A DNA stretch of 21,047 bases from IMG/VR virus record IMGVR_UViG_3300025818_000238, positions 1-21,047 of that record; one strand, 5' to 3'. The translations under genes were made by a program, and so were the position numbers. The notes below the pieces were generated by a model that did not search any database, was not told the origin of the DNA, and saw only the letters and a list, made by a program, of their open reading frames with translations. Of this stretch, positions 13,901 to 21,047 are shown piece after piece (position 1 is the first letter of the stretch; each line of letters opens with the position of its first letter). Source of the stretch: a virus.

Positions 13901-15166
13901 AGATAGCTTGCCATCTGGATTGGGCCTATCAATCAATTCGCGTGCAAAATCAGCAGCAGCTCGCGTTGTAGCGCGAAGATCAGCACCAAGCACTTGCCTA
14001 CCGATTACACCGTCACCAAGATATTCACTCCAGATCTGGCGAATATTCAGGACAGTCTGAGTAGCTAGAGCCTTGTATTTGACATCAGTTGCTGCAGCGA
14101 CGTTTATTTCAGACGGCTCAAACAGCAGAGCGTTTCTGTTTGTTATGAGCGTATTAGTGCCAGAAATTTGATGACCAAGCGTTTCAATAGAAGCATCACC
14201 AGATGTAGTTAATTTGCCATAAGCATTAGTACGGCTTATCCAATCAAGCGACTGTATCCTCCATCGACCAGATATACCTGTAGGCGTGTCATAGACCTCA
14301 TCTCGATTGGGCCTAACAACTTTAGCACCTGGACTAGTTTCGTCGATTGCCCTAAGCTGCGACTCTCTTACTGGCGTCTCAGGCTCTACTCTAGCTGCTT
14401 TGGCTTCTTTTATGTCAACTGGATCTGGTTGTGGCTTGCTACCTACGGGCCGAGACCGCTTATCTACTTCAGCCACATAATCATCTGCAACCTTGGGAAG
14501 ATTAAAGTCGGGGTCTTTTAGGGCTTTGGTTCCATATTTGCCAACAAGACTGCCGACTGCACCAACCAAAAATGTTCCAGCCACAATGTTTAGCGCGGAC
14601 TCTCCAGCCGTAGCGGTAGGATCTACACCCTGCCTCAGAGCCTCATCAACCATCTGTGACGGCAAATTGGTGGCAATAGCACGCGCAGCACCCTTAGAAA
14701 GAGTAGCGCCAGCCAGGGCTTTGCTGCCAGCTACAAGACTACCAGCGCCAAATGTTACATAGTTTATGGGATTGCCTATTTCAGAAACAATGGCATTCAG
14801 AAAGCTACCCTGCTGGTCTAGCCGTTGCTTTGTTTCCTCTAGCCCCTTAATCTTTTTTACTGTCCAATCAAAGTGCGTGCGGTTTCTAGTGGCTAGGAGG
14901 TCGCCAGCGTATTTCTCCATGCCAAGTTCTTGGATAAGGTTAACCTTTTCATTCTGATGAAAGTCGGCGTCTATAGGACTTGTAACATTGGTAAGATCCC
15001 AAACAGCGTTCCATACAGGAATAGTAGATAGATTGTCTATAAGATTAGAAGTAAACGTATAATTCGGCAACGTAGCTTCAGCCCATGGCCTTGCTCTAGG
15101 CTGCGGGTCAGCAGAACGCATTTGTTCCAAAAAATATTTTCTAATCTCAAGCGACAGATCTGACAT
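10952..15166 (-). CDS. Giant internal virion / DNA-ejection protein (T7 gp16-like position)
   Basis: A 1404-aa protein, similar in size to T7 gp16 (1318 aa) and in the same place, between gp15-like and fibre genes. The N-terminus (KYFLEQMRS, NLIDNLSTIPVWNAVWDL) leads to Gly/Ala-rich hydrophobic stretches at about 132-160 and 190-210 that could insert in a membrane. Residues about 350-950 are highly charged and helical. The C-terminal 300 residues contain further hydrophobic segments (GPFMMMTGLPFVTSMQKQTA near 1100; ASLMAGGYLLAYLRTPDSIW near 1265) seen in large ejection proteins of other podoviruses. Such proteins leave the head with the DNA and help build the channel across the envelope. I do not see the N-terminal lytic transglycosylase motifs of T7 gp16. 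The start has only a weak GAAGA site and lies 2 nt after the 99-aa gene. Confidence 0.8.
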   Translation of the reverse strand: MSDLSLEIRKYFLEQMRSADPQPRARPWAEATLPNYTFTSNLIDNLSTIPVWNAVWDLTNVTSPIDADFHQNEKVNLIQELGMEKYAGDLLATRNRTHFDWTVKKIKGLEETKQRLDQQGSFLNAIVSEIGNPINYVTFGAGSLVAGSKALAGATLSKGAARAIATNLPSQMVDEALRQGVDPTATAGESALNIVAGTFLVGAVGSLVGKYGTKALKDPDFNLPKVADDYVAEVDKRSRPVGSKPQPDPVDIKEAKAARVEPETPVRESQLRAIDETSPGAKVVRPNRDEVYDTPTGISGRWRIQSLDWISRTNAYGKLTTSGDASIETLGHQISGTNTLITNRNALLFEPSEINVAAATDVKYKALATQTVLNIRQIWSEYLGDGVIGRQVLGADLRATTRAAADFARELIDRPNPDGKLSKKEFEYLTIKSFQADRIEAPSYRQDGITPLTQDERKYISRAATEAADLNRELGMRSSKDGYWFSPETKIRQLDAYRNEISNYTARLGDLSEKTNKTPNDRAEIEQIQKSLLYFANQIDEQSRFGNVDEIRLTSEPNEYIGALARTEQEIRDDIAIFVRNNKIRQYIDKDISNLVNEFEQLDNLPPHLFDDGVRSRMENIAEQLRKYSLPETAKEKQDEIIALKKAYPNISKTNLWLLQYLNTKLDSLAKARENIAAGKDSFEDMSRPHFGIRYRSDAIIEDDAGPQIFRNKLYLKFYEDSKNVNFARERKNFAIEKGYEKAESDVSRALVSSDKDAMPSIFREIEKLQDELYEFRKLNRSIPKEQIEAFKKSKDNLRSSIGRILEETGIRNKTKEELEELSLIKKPGDRIDGLIKKLAYLRHAIEAEKLDSLNPAIMEQLKTRVDKTMTRIKGEAELGELSFYGSNSFARRRLNFSPSEVADFIVTDIEPVLLGSASRLGSSASAVKILGDRDGRIGISRALAAYAKNAKGKSYDEIKANIEMFDDQATHLLSEVNGDIWKGGINSLSRKSARFVTEAGQATTLENSGVTSLATDSLRLLVIDGFRGMQSAFEFLTTNANFKAKMNAETIGVVGESLEYALASTTRGEAAFGGGVAPGVGRFERYGDKFSGFVKGPFMMMTGLPFVTSMQKQTAAAIGYRLFIETAIAIANGGGSSRNKRFWAQHLMTPEDARAIKELVTSGVIEKTEHLYLPNMRKWQDDDLMVRFAIGIKSWMNRAIVTASAADIPNPAKGFIGYGKNSKEIAMMRVPFGLTSFSFAATNRILLSGLQGQDASWVATVASLMAGGYLLAYLRTPDSIWKNQSYEERLINAFEKSGVLGIITDIPRMMEQASAGRWGIRSSLGFNPVKKDMDTFDAIKTFTGPGGGIVVDGVKLMIDGPNMSNRDMAKTVIGNIPMTGFMIWKDILNDLGEGSLDLFREDR

Positions 15167-15168
15167 AT

Positions 15169-15468
15169 TTATTCTTCAATCTCTATGTTCTTAGCTATCC
15201 ACTCAAGTTTTTGAGCATACTCATGTGCGCTGTACTCAGAGTCAAAGATGCCAAAATGAACATTTTGTGTTTCATATTTCGACATAGCTTCTTCTTCTGA
15301 TAATCTTCCTGTTTCATCTATCTTTGGGAGGATAAGAAAACTTCCAGCGTCATCTTCTAGAATATGATAGGGATCATTTTCCGATAGATCTGCACCTTTG
15401 AGGATGTCATATTTGGTAGCGTTGGGCAGCTCCCATACATCTTCTGATTCAACATCAAACAGATCCAT
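15169..15468 (-). CDS. Small acidic protein in the internal core cassette
   Basis: A 99-aa acidic protein. It reads GSFLILPKIDETGRLSEEEA, MSKYETQN, then VHFGIFDSEYSAHEYAQKLE. The arrangement LP.I...G.LS.EEA...Y..T..H.G.FD....A..YA..L is a short domain that I associate with virion and polyvalent proteins of phages, often near large ejection proteins. Its function is not known to me. GGGGAG eight nt upstream is a strong ribosome-binding site. It starts 2 nt after the gp15-like gene and ends 2 nt before the gp16-like gene, so it is made together with both. T7 has no gene at this spot. It may be a chaperone or a small core component; this is inference. Confidence 0.75.
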   Translation of the reverse strand: MDLFDVESEDVWELPNATKYDILKGADLSENDPYHILEDDAGSFLILPKIDETGRLSEEEAMSKYETQNVHFGIFDSEYSAHEYAQKLEWIAKNIEIEE

Positions 15469-15469
15469 C

Positions 15470-17851
15470 TTAGTCTCCCCTTGGCGTGTTTAATGGCAAG
15501 GCTCTATCCCTAAATTTAGGTTTATCAAAAAGCAAAGATTTATTTACCTTTGTTTTTGGTTCTTGAGGCACGGCTTTGCCGTCTGCCGGAATAAGTTTGT
15601 TTTTACTTACCTCGGCGGCATCAATAGGCGTCGTCCTTGAATAAGATTTGAAAGCATAAGGTGATGGAACTGCAACACCAAATGTTCCGACAGGAGCAAA
15701 ATCCGCTGCACCTCTAGAGTCTAGGTATACAGGGGGAATTGTTTCTGTTGGCCTAATTTTAGGCGTGCTAAAAAAGCCAGTAATAGATCTAGCCAGCGGA
15801 GAAATAATAGGCACACTTTGAGCAATAGACCTATTAGCTATATCTTTTTGGTTATCAAGAGTAGCCTTTCTCCTGGCTAAGTTTTCTTTAACTACAACTC
15901 TTGTAGGATCTATCTTTAATATTTCAGTTAAGTTGTTAACCAGAACAGGCGTTACACCCGAACCTTTATCGGGTGGTTTATACCAAACGGTCCATGTTTG
16001 GTTGGATTCCTTTTGGACAAATAATGTTTTTCCAAACAATAACTTTTTTGGATCAATAGCCTTAACGCCAGATCCAAGTACTACGTTTCCATCTTTGTCT
16101 TTTTTAAGATATTTTTCTAAACTTGGGACCATAGAGTTAAGATAGGAATAGTCTGGCGTACCATTGTTATCTACATATGGTAAACCACCATTTCCTTTTT
16201 TTGTAAAACCTTTTATCGCCTTTGGATTTTTAACCCAATCATTTTTAAAATTTGCAACAGCTTGTTTTACTATTTCTTCAATTGGCAATGTTTCCCTTCC
16301 AGCAAAAGTTGCCTTTAAGCTGTTAAACAAATCTTGTCGAGCATTAATTGATAAAGCTCCGTATTCTTTTGTTCCAATAGCTTTTCCCAACATCTCATCA
16401 AGATCGCTTTGTTTTATGTTTTTTGTGCTAGAAATAAGAGTCTTTATCTCTGAAATAGATCTAGTGGCATCGAAGTTAGTTAACGTTTGTTCTGCTAACT
16501 TAAACTTAACAGAAGGCTCTGTTGCTGGAGAAGAAACATAAGCATTAAAAAATATAGCACTTCTTGATGTGCCAGAAAGCATAGCTGGAGCCAATGATTT
16601 TGTGCTTTCCATGGCAAGAATTTGTCTATATTTTTGATAAAATGCCTCTGCTTTTTCTGGACTGGTCATAGCGTCCTGACGCTCTTTCATAAAGAAAGCG
16701 CCCACAAACACGCCGCCATTATTCTCAGCGGTTAATTTACCGAGAACAGCTGTCTCTGGCATACCGGTTGTCTTGGATATAAATTCTACAACTTTCTGAA
16801 AAGATCTTGTTGTTGTGCTACTTGGTATCTTATAAGGGTTATTTTTTGGTGCGCTAGAAATAGCAGTGTAAAGATTCATTTGTTCTTTTGTTAAACCAGT
16901 TGCATCAACATATCCCTTTCTTATAGCAGTTTTTGTTTTTTCAAGTTCTTTAGAAAGGCTCTCGCGATCAGAAGGTGACATTGCCCATAATTGCTTATGG
17001 GACATGCCAAATATTACTTCTTCTGAAGTAGGGTCTGGCGGATTTGTTAGCGCTCTCTGTGCGTAATCTAATAGTTTTAATTTGTTTGACAGAGAAATAG
17101 AGGAATCGCTAAGAGTTTTGTTTATTTCCTTTTGGAAGCCACCTGTTCTTTCGATAATTTCAAGTGTTTTTCTGGCGCTAGTTATTGCTTCTGGTCCAAG
17201 TTTCATCTTGCCCAAAAGGTTTTCTATTTCTTGCTTTGCTTTTTTTATACCAGCTACGTCACCTACTTTGCTTGCAGCAGCCAGGTTATTGAGTTCAGCG
17301 TTATATTGTTTAACAGCAAAATTACGAACACTTGCATCTGCTAAAATAGCTTCACGACGAGTGTTAGCATTATAGATTTGATTGCTAGACTTTCTTGCTT
17401 CATCCTCAATGACACCACGTGCTACTGGTGGCAAAGTTTTTTTAGCTGCTTCAATATATTCATCTGCTAATTTTTTAGCCTGAAGTGGATTGTCTAGATT
17501 TTTTGAATATATATCAGCAATTTTTGTTTTTGCATCGCTTGTTACGCCATCAACATAACGTTTGCGAACTAAATCAGTAAATATGTCTTTTCTATACTGA
17601 CCCCAATTTTCTGGAGGTTCAGGCATAATAAGGTTGCCATTAGCATCGCGCTCAAGCGATAAGCTGTATGCCCGTTCTTTGGCTTCACGTTCTGCACCTT
17701 CTTTGGCTTCCTGGACCCCAATACCTTCCATTGTCCTAGCAAGTTGCCGAACACCGGGAAGATCTACCGATGGCAGGTTTGTTCTGAATCCAAAGACCCG
17801 TCCAGAATCTGGGCGGAATGGTATAGACTGGACGAGAGGTTTGATTGCCAT
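15470..17851 (-). CDS. Internal virion protein (T7 gp15-like)
   Basis: A 793-aa protein close in size to T7 gp15 (747 aa) and in the expected position after the gp14-like gene. Residues 1-40 (RPDSGRVFGFRTNLPSVDLP) are followed by a helical stretch (VQEAKEGAEREAKERAYSLS) and long Lys- and Glu-rich helical segments; the last 130 residues are Pro, Ser and Lys rich and probably flexible. T7 gp15 with gp14 and gp16 forms the internal core and, after ejection, the trans-envelope channel. No enzyme motif is visible. The ribosome-binding site is weak (AGG about 12 nt upstream), as for the gp16-like gene. Sequence similarity to named families is not clear by eye; the call rests on size, composition and gene order. 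Confidence 0.75.
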   Translation of the reverse strand: MAIKPLVQSIPFRPDSGRVFGFRTNLPSVDLPGVRQLARTMEGIGVQEAKEGAEREAKERAYSLSLERDANGNLIMPEPPENWGQYRKDIFTDLVRKRYVDGVTSDAKTKIADIYSKNLDNPLQAKKLADEYIEAAKKTLPPVARGVIEDEARKSSNQIYNANTRREAILADASVRNFAVKQYNAELNNLAAASKVGDVAGIKKAKQEIENLLGKMKLGPEAITSARKTLEIIERTGGFQKEINKTLSDSSISLSNKLKLLDYAQRALTNPPDPTSEEVIFGMSHKQLWAMSPSDRESLSKELEKTKTAIRKGYVDATGLTKEQMNLYTAISSAPKNNPYKIPSSTTTRSFQKVVEFISKTTGMPETAVLGKLTAENNGGVFVGAFFMKERQDAMTSPEKAEAFYQKYRQILAMESTKSLAPAMLSGTSRSAIFFNAYVSSPATEPSVKFKLAEQTLTNFDATRSISEIKTLISSTKNIKQSDLDEMLGKAIGTKEYGALSINARQDLFNSLKATFAGRETLPIEEIVKQAVANFKNDWVKNPKAIKGFTKKGNGGLPYVDNNGTPDYSYLNSMVPSLEKYLKKDKDGNVVLGSGVKAIDPKKLLFGKTLFVQKESNQTWTVWYKPPDKGSGVTPVLVNNLTEILKIDPTRVVVKENLARRKATLDNQKDIANRSIAQSVPIISPLARSITGFFSTPKIRPTETIPPVYLDSRGAADFAPVGTFGVAVPSPYAFKSYSRTTPIDAAEVSKNKLIPADGKAVPQEPKTKVNKSLLFDKPKFRDRALPLNTPRGD

Positions 17852-17856
17852 TATTA

Positions 17857-18357
17857 CTAATACCTATTTACTTGATAACCAGCCTTAAGGATACTAGAAG
17901 TTCCGCTAAAGAAAGCGTTAGTCCAAGCTGCTTGCCCCTTTATATCAGCTGCGCCTTGAGCAAATACTACCTTAGCGCGATTTACTGAAATCTGATCTGC
18001 AATACGAGATTTGATTGAGGACTCTGCAAATCGAACATTGCCTATATCAAGCCGCAACGCACGCTCACTTTCCTTGCCTACTAGATCTACAGCGCGATTA
18101 TACATTGCTCCTGAACTAGCAGCATACGCTTCATTTGCTGCCATAGCAGTACGCAGATCCTTCATTCTTTTTGCTTCTGCAAAATTGGCCTGGATGTTCG
18201 CTTCCTTGCGCTCGTTCTCAAGACGACGATTATCAATCTCGGCCTGGTATCTTACAAAATCAGCCTCAGATTGAGCGGCCGCAGCTTGGGCTCCAGCCTG
18301 AACAAAACCGCCTACCGTTGAGACAAGCGCACTAGCAATCAATAAGCTAACACACAT
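17857..18357 (-). CDS. Internal virion protein (T7 gp14-like)
   Basis: A 166-aa protein beginning MCVSLLIASALVSTVGGF, a hydrophobic, Ala/Gly-rich segment that starts with Met-Cys like T7 gp14. It is followed by a long helical Ala/Gln/Glu-rich region (AAAAQSEADFVRYQAEIDNR, RLENERKEANIQANFAEAKR) and a typical SSGAMYNRAVDLV segment. The family pattern is well known: small core proteins with early Ala-rich hydrophobic helix and an ASSG turn in the middle. In T7, gp14 is ejected first and forms a pore in the outer membrane. Its ATG overlaps the stop of the tubular B gene as TAATG (18355-18359). It is somewhat shorter than T7 gp14 (196 aa). The call is well supported by N-terminus, composition and order. 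Confidence 0.85.
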   Translation of the reverse strand: MCVSLLIASALVSTVGGFVQAGAQAAAAQSEADFVRYQAEIDNRRLENERKEANIQANFAEAKRMKDLRTAMAANEAYAASSGAMYNRAVDLVGKESERALRLDIGNVRFAESSIKSRIADQISVNRAKVVFAQGAADIKGQAAWTNAFFSGTSSILKAGYQVNRY

Positions 18358-20537
18358 TAGATCGTTACCTCAGTTGCTACGCCAAGCAGCCGCATTGGCA
18401 GAGGCTCTGTTTGAGTTATGGTTATAGTTGCATCCTTGTTGTAACCAAGAATATAGAAGTCTGCCTTGCCGGTAAATGGCACGGGATCTGATGACAGATC
18501 ATTGGTTACCTGGCGCAAGATAAAATTGTTGCCGTTTACCGAGACAGCAAGAGTGCTATCAAGAGCCAGGATTGCTCGTGAGATGCGTTTCTGCCGACCA
18601 GAATAAAATCCATCTGGAAGCTGAACATTAGCGGGCAACGTCTCTACAGTGACCGTATAAGAGTATCCAACAGTAATTTCATCAACAGCAACATCAATTG
18701 TAAGGTTTCCAGATCCATCTACTGCATAGTCACCAATGTAGTAGTTGCCCGACACAACAGATACTGTTGTGCTGTAATACTGCGAATCAACAATCCAGGT
18801 ATCTGTTGGGCTACCTGAAGTGTACGTAGTCGCGCAGTCAATGGAAAGATCCAGATCTGTAGCCGCCTGTAGTTCAAGAAAGTAGTCAGAACCACGTTCG
18901 ACAACCATATAAATTTTTGATCCAACCGTAACAACAGACTTAAAGTTTGCTATTCCAGAACTATGAGATGCCGTCCAAAGACACCAGGCAGCTATCTTCT
19001 CTGCTCTTGCAGACAGAAAACCAGCAATCGTTCCATTCTGGTTAACGATATATAAGTACTGCTCAGGACGCCCAGATGTACCATATGAGATACCAAGATC
19101 TACAGGCTGGTCAATTAGGTGGCCAGCCAAAAGGGACAGGTTGGGCGAGTTGTAGGATTGCTGCGTGTCCGTATAGATAAACTCACGAACCGCGCTTTTG
19201 CTACTTTGGACAAATGTTGTTGCCCCATCAAATGGCAGCGGCGTAACGGTCGAACTTCCGTATGGCGTTTGCCTGGCAATGTAGATATTTGTTGGTGTGA
19301 TAGACCCACCTTGCGTACCTTTTGGCACGTAGAACTCACCAGTTGCAGTAAAGATCTGCAAGTGCCGATTGGAAACCAAATGCAAGACAGACGAAAAATC
19401 TTCTGAACTAATTTGAATTTGGATTGATTCGTTGTCCAATGCCTCATCAGTAAAGAAATTATTATACAGCCCAATCATAGACGCCCAAAGGCCATTGGGT
19501 ATAGAGTAAGAACCGCCAAACCAAAGCCTACTTTCATGGAAGCAAACAGCACCAGGCCATCCTCTTACGGCAGAAAATGCCTGCTCATCCCATGTTCTGG
19601 TGGCAATGTTGGATCCTTGGAACCTTGCATGCGGACCACCACCGTCTGCTGACGATGAGGCATTAGCCCCAGCAACAAAGCTGTATTTATCGCTGTCTAT
19701 AATGGTTATGGTTCGAACGCCATTAAGCTGATTGGAAGATATACCAGCAAACCCATTTGCACCAACAATGGTAACAGATGCTCCGGTAGTCATACCGTGA
19801 CCTATATGAGTTACCTCAACTACATTTGATCCATCAGTTGTTCGAAATGGATCAATATCAAAATGTGCTTCAAGAGTTTTTTGACAAGTGCCGGTTAACT
19901 GGGTGTCGCTAATGTATGCAGTAATTAATATTTCATTGTCATACCAGCGCAGTCTTGTTCCAACCAGTGCTGACGTAAAGTGCGCTACACTAGACGTTAG
20001 AGTTACGCTTCCCGTAATTCCGCTAACACTAAGAGTAGTTGTGTCTGCTGCGTATTTGTAATAGGGCTGGTAGATTTCTATTCCAGTAGTTGCTTCGGCA
20101 AATAAAAAATCCTCAACAGTAAACGTTGATAACCCAGTTCTGGTTATTTTTTGTATCTTCATCTGCGGCGAACACACAATCATAAGATCGCCAAATTGGC
20201 TGTACGTCATAGAAAACAGAATAGAAGTAGTCCATGCGCAGCCATTAATTGTTTGCAATAATGTACCAGATGTATCAAATATTTCTAGAATAGTATTTCC
20301 AAAGGCAAAAACGTAACGCTCTTCGTTTGAAAACTCAAACGGCACAAGCCTACGGTTGCCTGATAATGTTGCAAGATATTCTGTTCCAGGACGACGCACA
20401 ACACCGCCCTGGTTCAAGATCATAGCATTGCGAATTAAACGAGCGCCGTTAGCGTACGACCCGGTATCGGAACGCATATCCATAAGGGGACCAAGTTCCC
20501 CAGAAGAAAAGTTCGTCTGGAGTTGTTTGAGCCCCAT
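18357..20537 (-). CDS. Tail tubular protein B (T7 gp12-like nozzle)
   Basis: A 726-aa beta-rich protein that forms the lower part of the short tail. The N-terminal signature is typical: QTNFSSGELGPLMDMRSDTG, YANGARLIRNAMI, GGVVRRPGTEYLA, then RLVPFEFSNEERYVFAFGN. Residues about 316-342 carry the second conserved block (WDEQAFSAVRGWPGAVCFHE, SRLWFGGS). Between them, residues about 239-301 look like an inserted beta domain (HIGHGMTTGASVTIVGANGF ending in GGG). The C-terminal part (PLPFDGATTFVQSSKSAV, then REFIY) is also typical. GAGG six nt upstream supports the ATG, which lies 1 nt after the tubular A stop. Length is near T7 gp12 (794 aa). This identity is firm. Confidence 0.9.
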   Translation of the reverse strand: MGLKQLQTNFSSGELGPLMDMRSDTGSYANGARLIRNAMILNQGGVVRRPGTEYLATLSGNRRLVPFEFSNEERYVFAFGNTILEIFDTSGTLLQTINGCAWTTSILFSMTYSQFGDLMIVCSPQMKIQKITRTGLSTFTVEDFLFAEATTGIEIYQPYYKYAADTTTLSVSGITGSVTLTSSVAHFTSALVGTRLRWYDNEILITAYISDTQLTGTCQKTLEAHFDIDPFRTTDGSNVVEVTHIGHGMTTGASVTIVGANGFAGISSNQLNGVRTITIIDSDKYSFVAGANASSSADGGGPHARFQGSNIATRTWDEQAFSAVRGWPGAVCFHESRLWFGGSYSIPNGLWASMIGLYNNFFTDEALDNESIQIQISSEDFSSVLHLVSNRHLQIFTATGEFYVPKGTQGGSITPTNIYIARQTPYGSSTVTPLPFDGATTFVQSSKSAVREFIYTDTQQSYNSPNLSLLAGHLIDQPVDLGISYGTSGRPEQYLYIVNQNGTIAGFLSARAEKIAAWCLWTASHSSGIANFKSVVTVGSKIYMVVERGSDYFLELQAATDLDLSIDCATTYTSGSPTDTWIVDSQYYSTTVSVVSGNYYIGDYAVDGSGNLTIDVAVDEITVGYSYTVTVETLPANVQLPDGFYSGRQKRISRAILALDSTLAVSVNGNNFILRQVTNDLSSDPVPFTGKADFYILGYNKDATITITQTEPLPMRLLGVATEVTI

Positions 20538-20538
20538 C

Positions 20539-21047
20539 TTAACCTCGTGTAGTTGTGCGAAGCTGATGGTATCTTTGTACGTTCAAACGCTTCGTTGTCT
20601 GGCCCTGGCTATCTATGTTGCGGCTAATAGCAAGCTGCCTAATAGCCCGTTTCTCCATAATGCCAGACAGATTTTCCTGTGCAGCAACAGAGTATGCAAA
20701 GATGGATGCCAGTTCAAACTCTAGTGCCTTCGTAAAGTACGGAGGCCAGTATTCTTCTATCGCTCGATATATGTAGTCGGCGTAGACTTCATCGTTCTGA
20801 GTAGCATTGCAATATACGTTGTCCTGATAGACATCGTAAGCAATAGGCGTATCATTCACCATAACAGCCGAAAGCCGTAGTATATCAGCAGGAAGCTGAT
20901 AAGCAGCGTCCCACCTATTGAGCGGTGCATCGACAAGCCTGGATAGTTGTTTCTGTCCGCTGGCAAAATGCCAACGATGCCGGGTCAGCATGTCCCTTAC
21001 AGTATCTTCATATAGATTAGAGGCAACGGTCGCTTCAGTAGTGCCGT
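20539..21047 (-). CDS. Tail tubular protein A (T7 gp11-like), 5' end outside the window
   Basis: The reading frame is open through the right edge, so the gene is cut; 168 complete codons plus the stop are visible, against 196 aa in T7 gp11. The visible start (EATVASNLYEDTVRDMLTRH, then RWHFAS) is the usual helix of adaptor/gatekeeper proteins in which a run ending in W.FA precedes the core. Also typical are LNRWDAAYQLPADILRLSAV and the block YADYIYRAIEEYWPPYFTKA, LEFELASIFAY. This protein forms the ring joining the portal to the tail nozzle. An internal ATG at 20991 exists, but conserved sequence continues upstream of it, so it is not the start. It is followed 1 nt later by the tubular B gene. 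Confidence 0.88.
   Translation of the reverse strand, partial: GTTEATVASNLYEDTVRDMLTRHRWHFASGQKQLSRLVDAPLNRWDAAYQLPADILRLSAVMVNDTPIAYDVYQDNVYCNATQNDEVYADYIYRAIEEYWPPYFTKALEFELASIFAYSVAAQENLSGIMEKRAIRQLAISRNIDSQGQTTKRLNVQRYHQLRTTTRG

Noticed and set aside
15470-15480. C-terminal Arg-Gly-Asp of the gp15-like protein as a cell-adhesion motif
   Set aside because: Three residues at a flexible end of an internal virion protein of a bacteriophage are easily explained by chance.

Overview
The window is part of a tailed-phage genome of podovirus type. The evidence is a nearly unbroken T7-like virion cassette on the minus strand: tail tubular A and B proteins, three internal core proteins, a fibre with a T7-like N-terminus, further fibres, then lysis genes. 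A short block of early or replication-type genes lies on the plus strand. Almost every junction overlaps or is separated by only a few bases, as is usual for lytic phage genomes. I see no integrase, transposase, tRNA, rRNA or CRISPR array. The host cannot be fixed from the sequence; holin, endolysin and spanins point to a Gram-negative bacterium, and the moderate base composition would fit many aquatic or soil proteobacteria.

Layout, left to right. Positions 1-2035 (plus strand) hold the 3' end of an SSB gene, a small Xre-type helix-turn-helix protein, an ArdC-like antirestriction protein with a HELVH zinc site, and a fusion of a DnaA domain IV (box-binding helix-turn-helix) to a DUF6378-like C-terminal domain. 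These four appear to be one translationally coupled operon acting on DNA early in infection. The plus- and minus-strand gene sets converge and their stop codons overlap by 4 bp at 2032-2035. A long hairpin at 2054-2095, inside the 3' end of the opposing gene, looks like the plus-strand terminator.

Positions 2032-21047 (minus strand) form the late region. In transcription order from the right edge: tail tubular protein A (gp11-like, cut by the window), tail tubular protein B (gp12-like), gp14-like, gp15-like, an extra 99-aa protein, a gp16-like giant ejection protein, a 684-aa fibre, two small proteins (116 and 67 aa), a collagen-like fibre, a 649-aa fibre of repeated modules, a tail-fibre chaperone, holin, GH24 lysozyme, nested i-spanin/o-spanin genes, a helix-turn-helix/calcineurin-type phosphoesterase, a 63-aa unknown, and a small HExxH metallopeptidase-like protein. 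The largest gap in about 19 kb is 51 nt (10901-10951), so the main late promoter probably lies beyond the right edge.

The least ordinary parts are the plus-strand DNA-takeover operon (especially the DnaA-IV/DUF6378 fusion and the HTH-zincin pair), the hairpin hidden in a coding region, the endolysin with a C-terminal membrane anchor, and the phosphoesterase with its own DNA-binding-like N-terminus.
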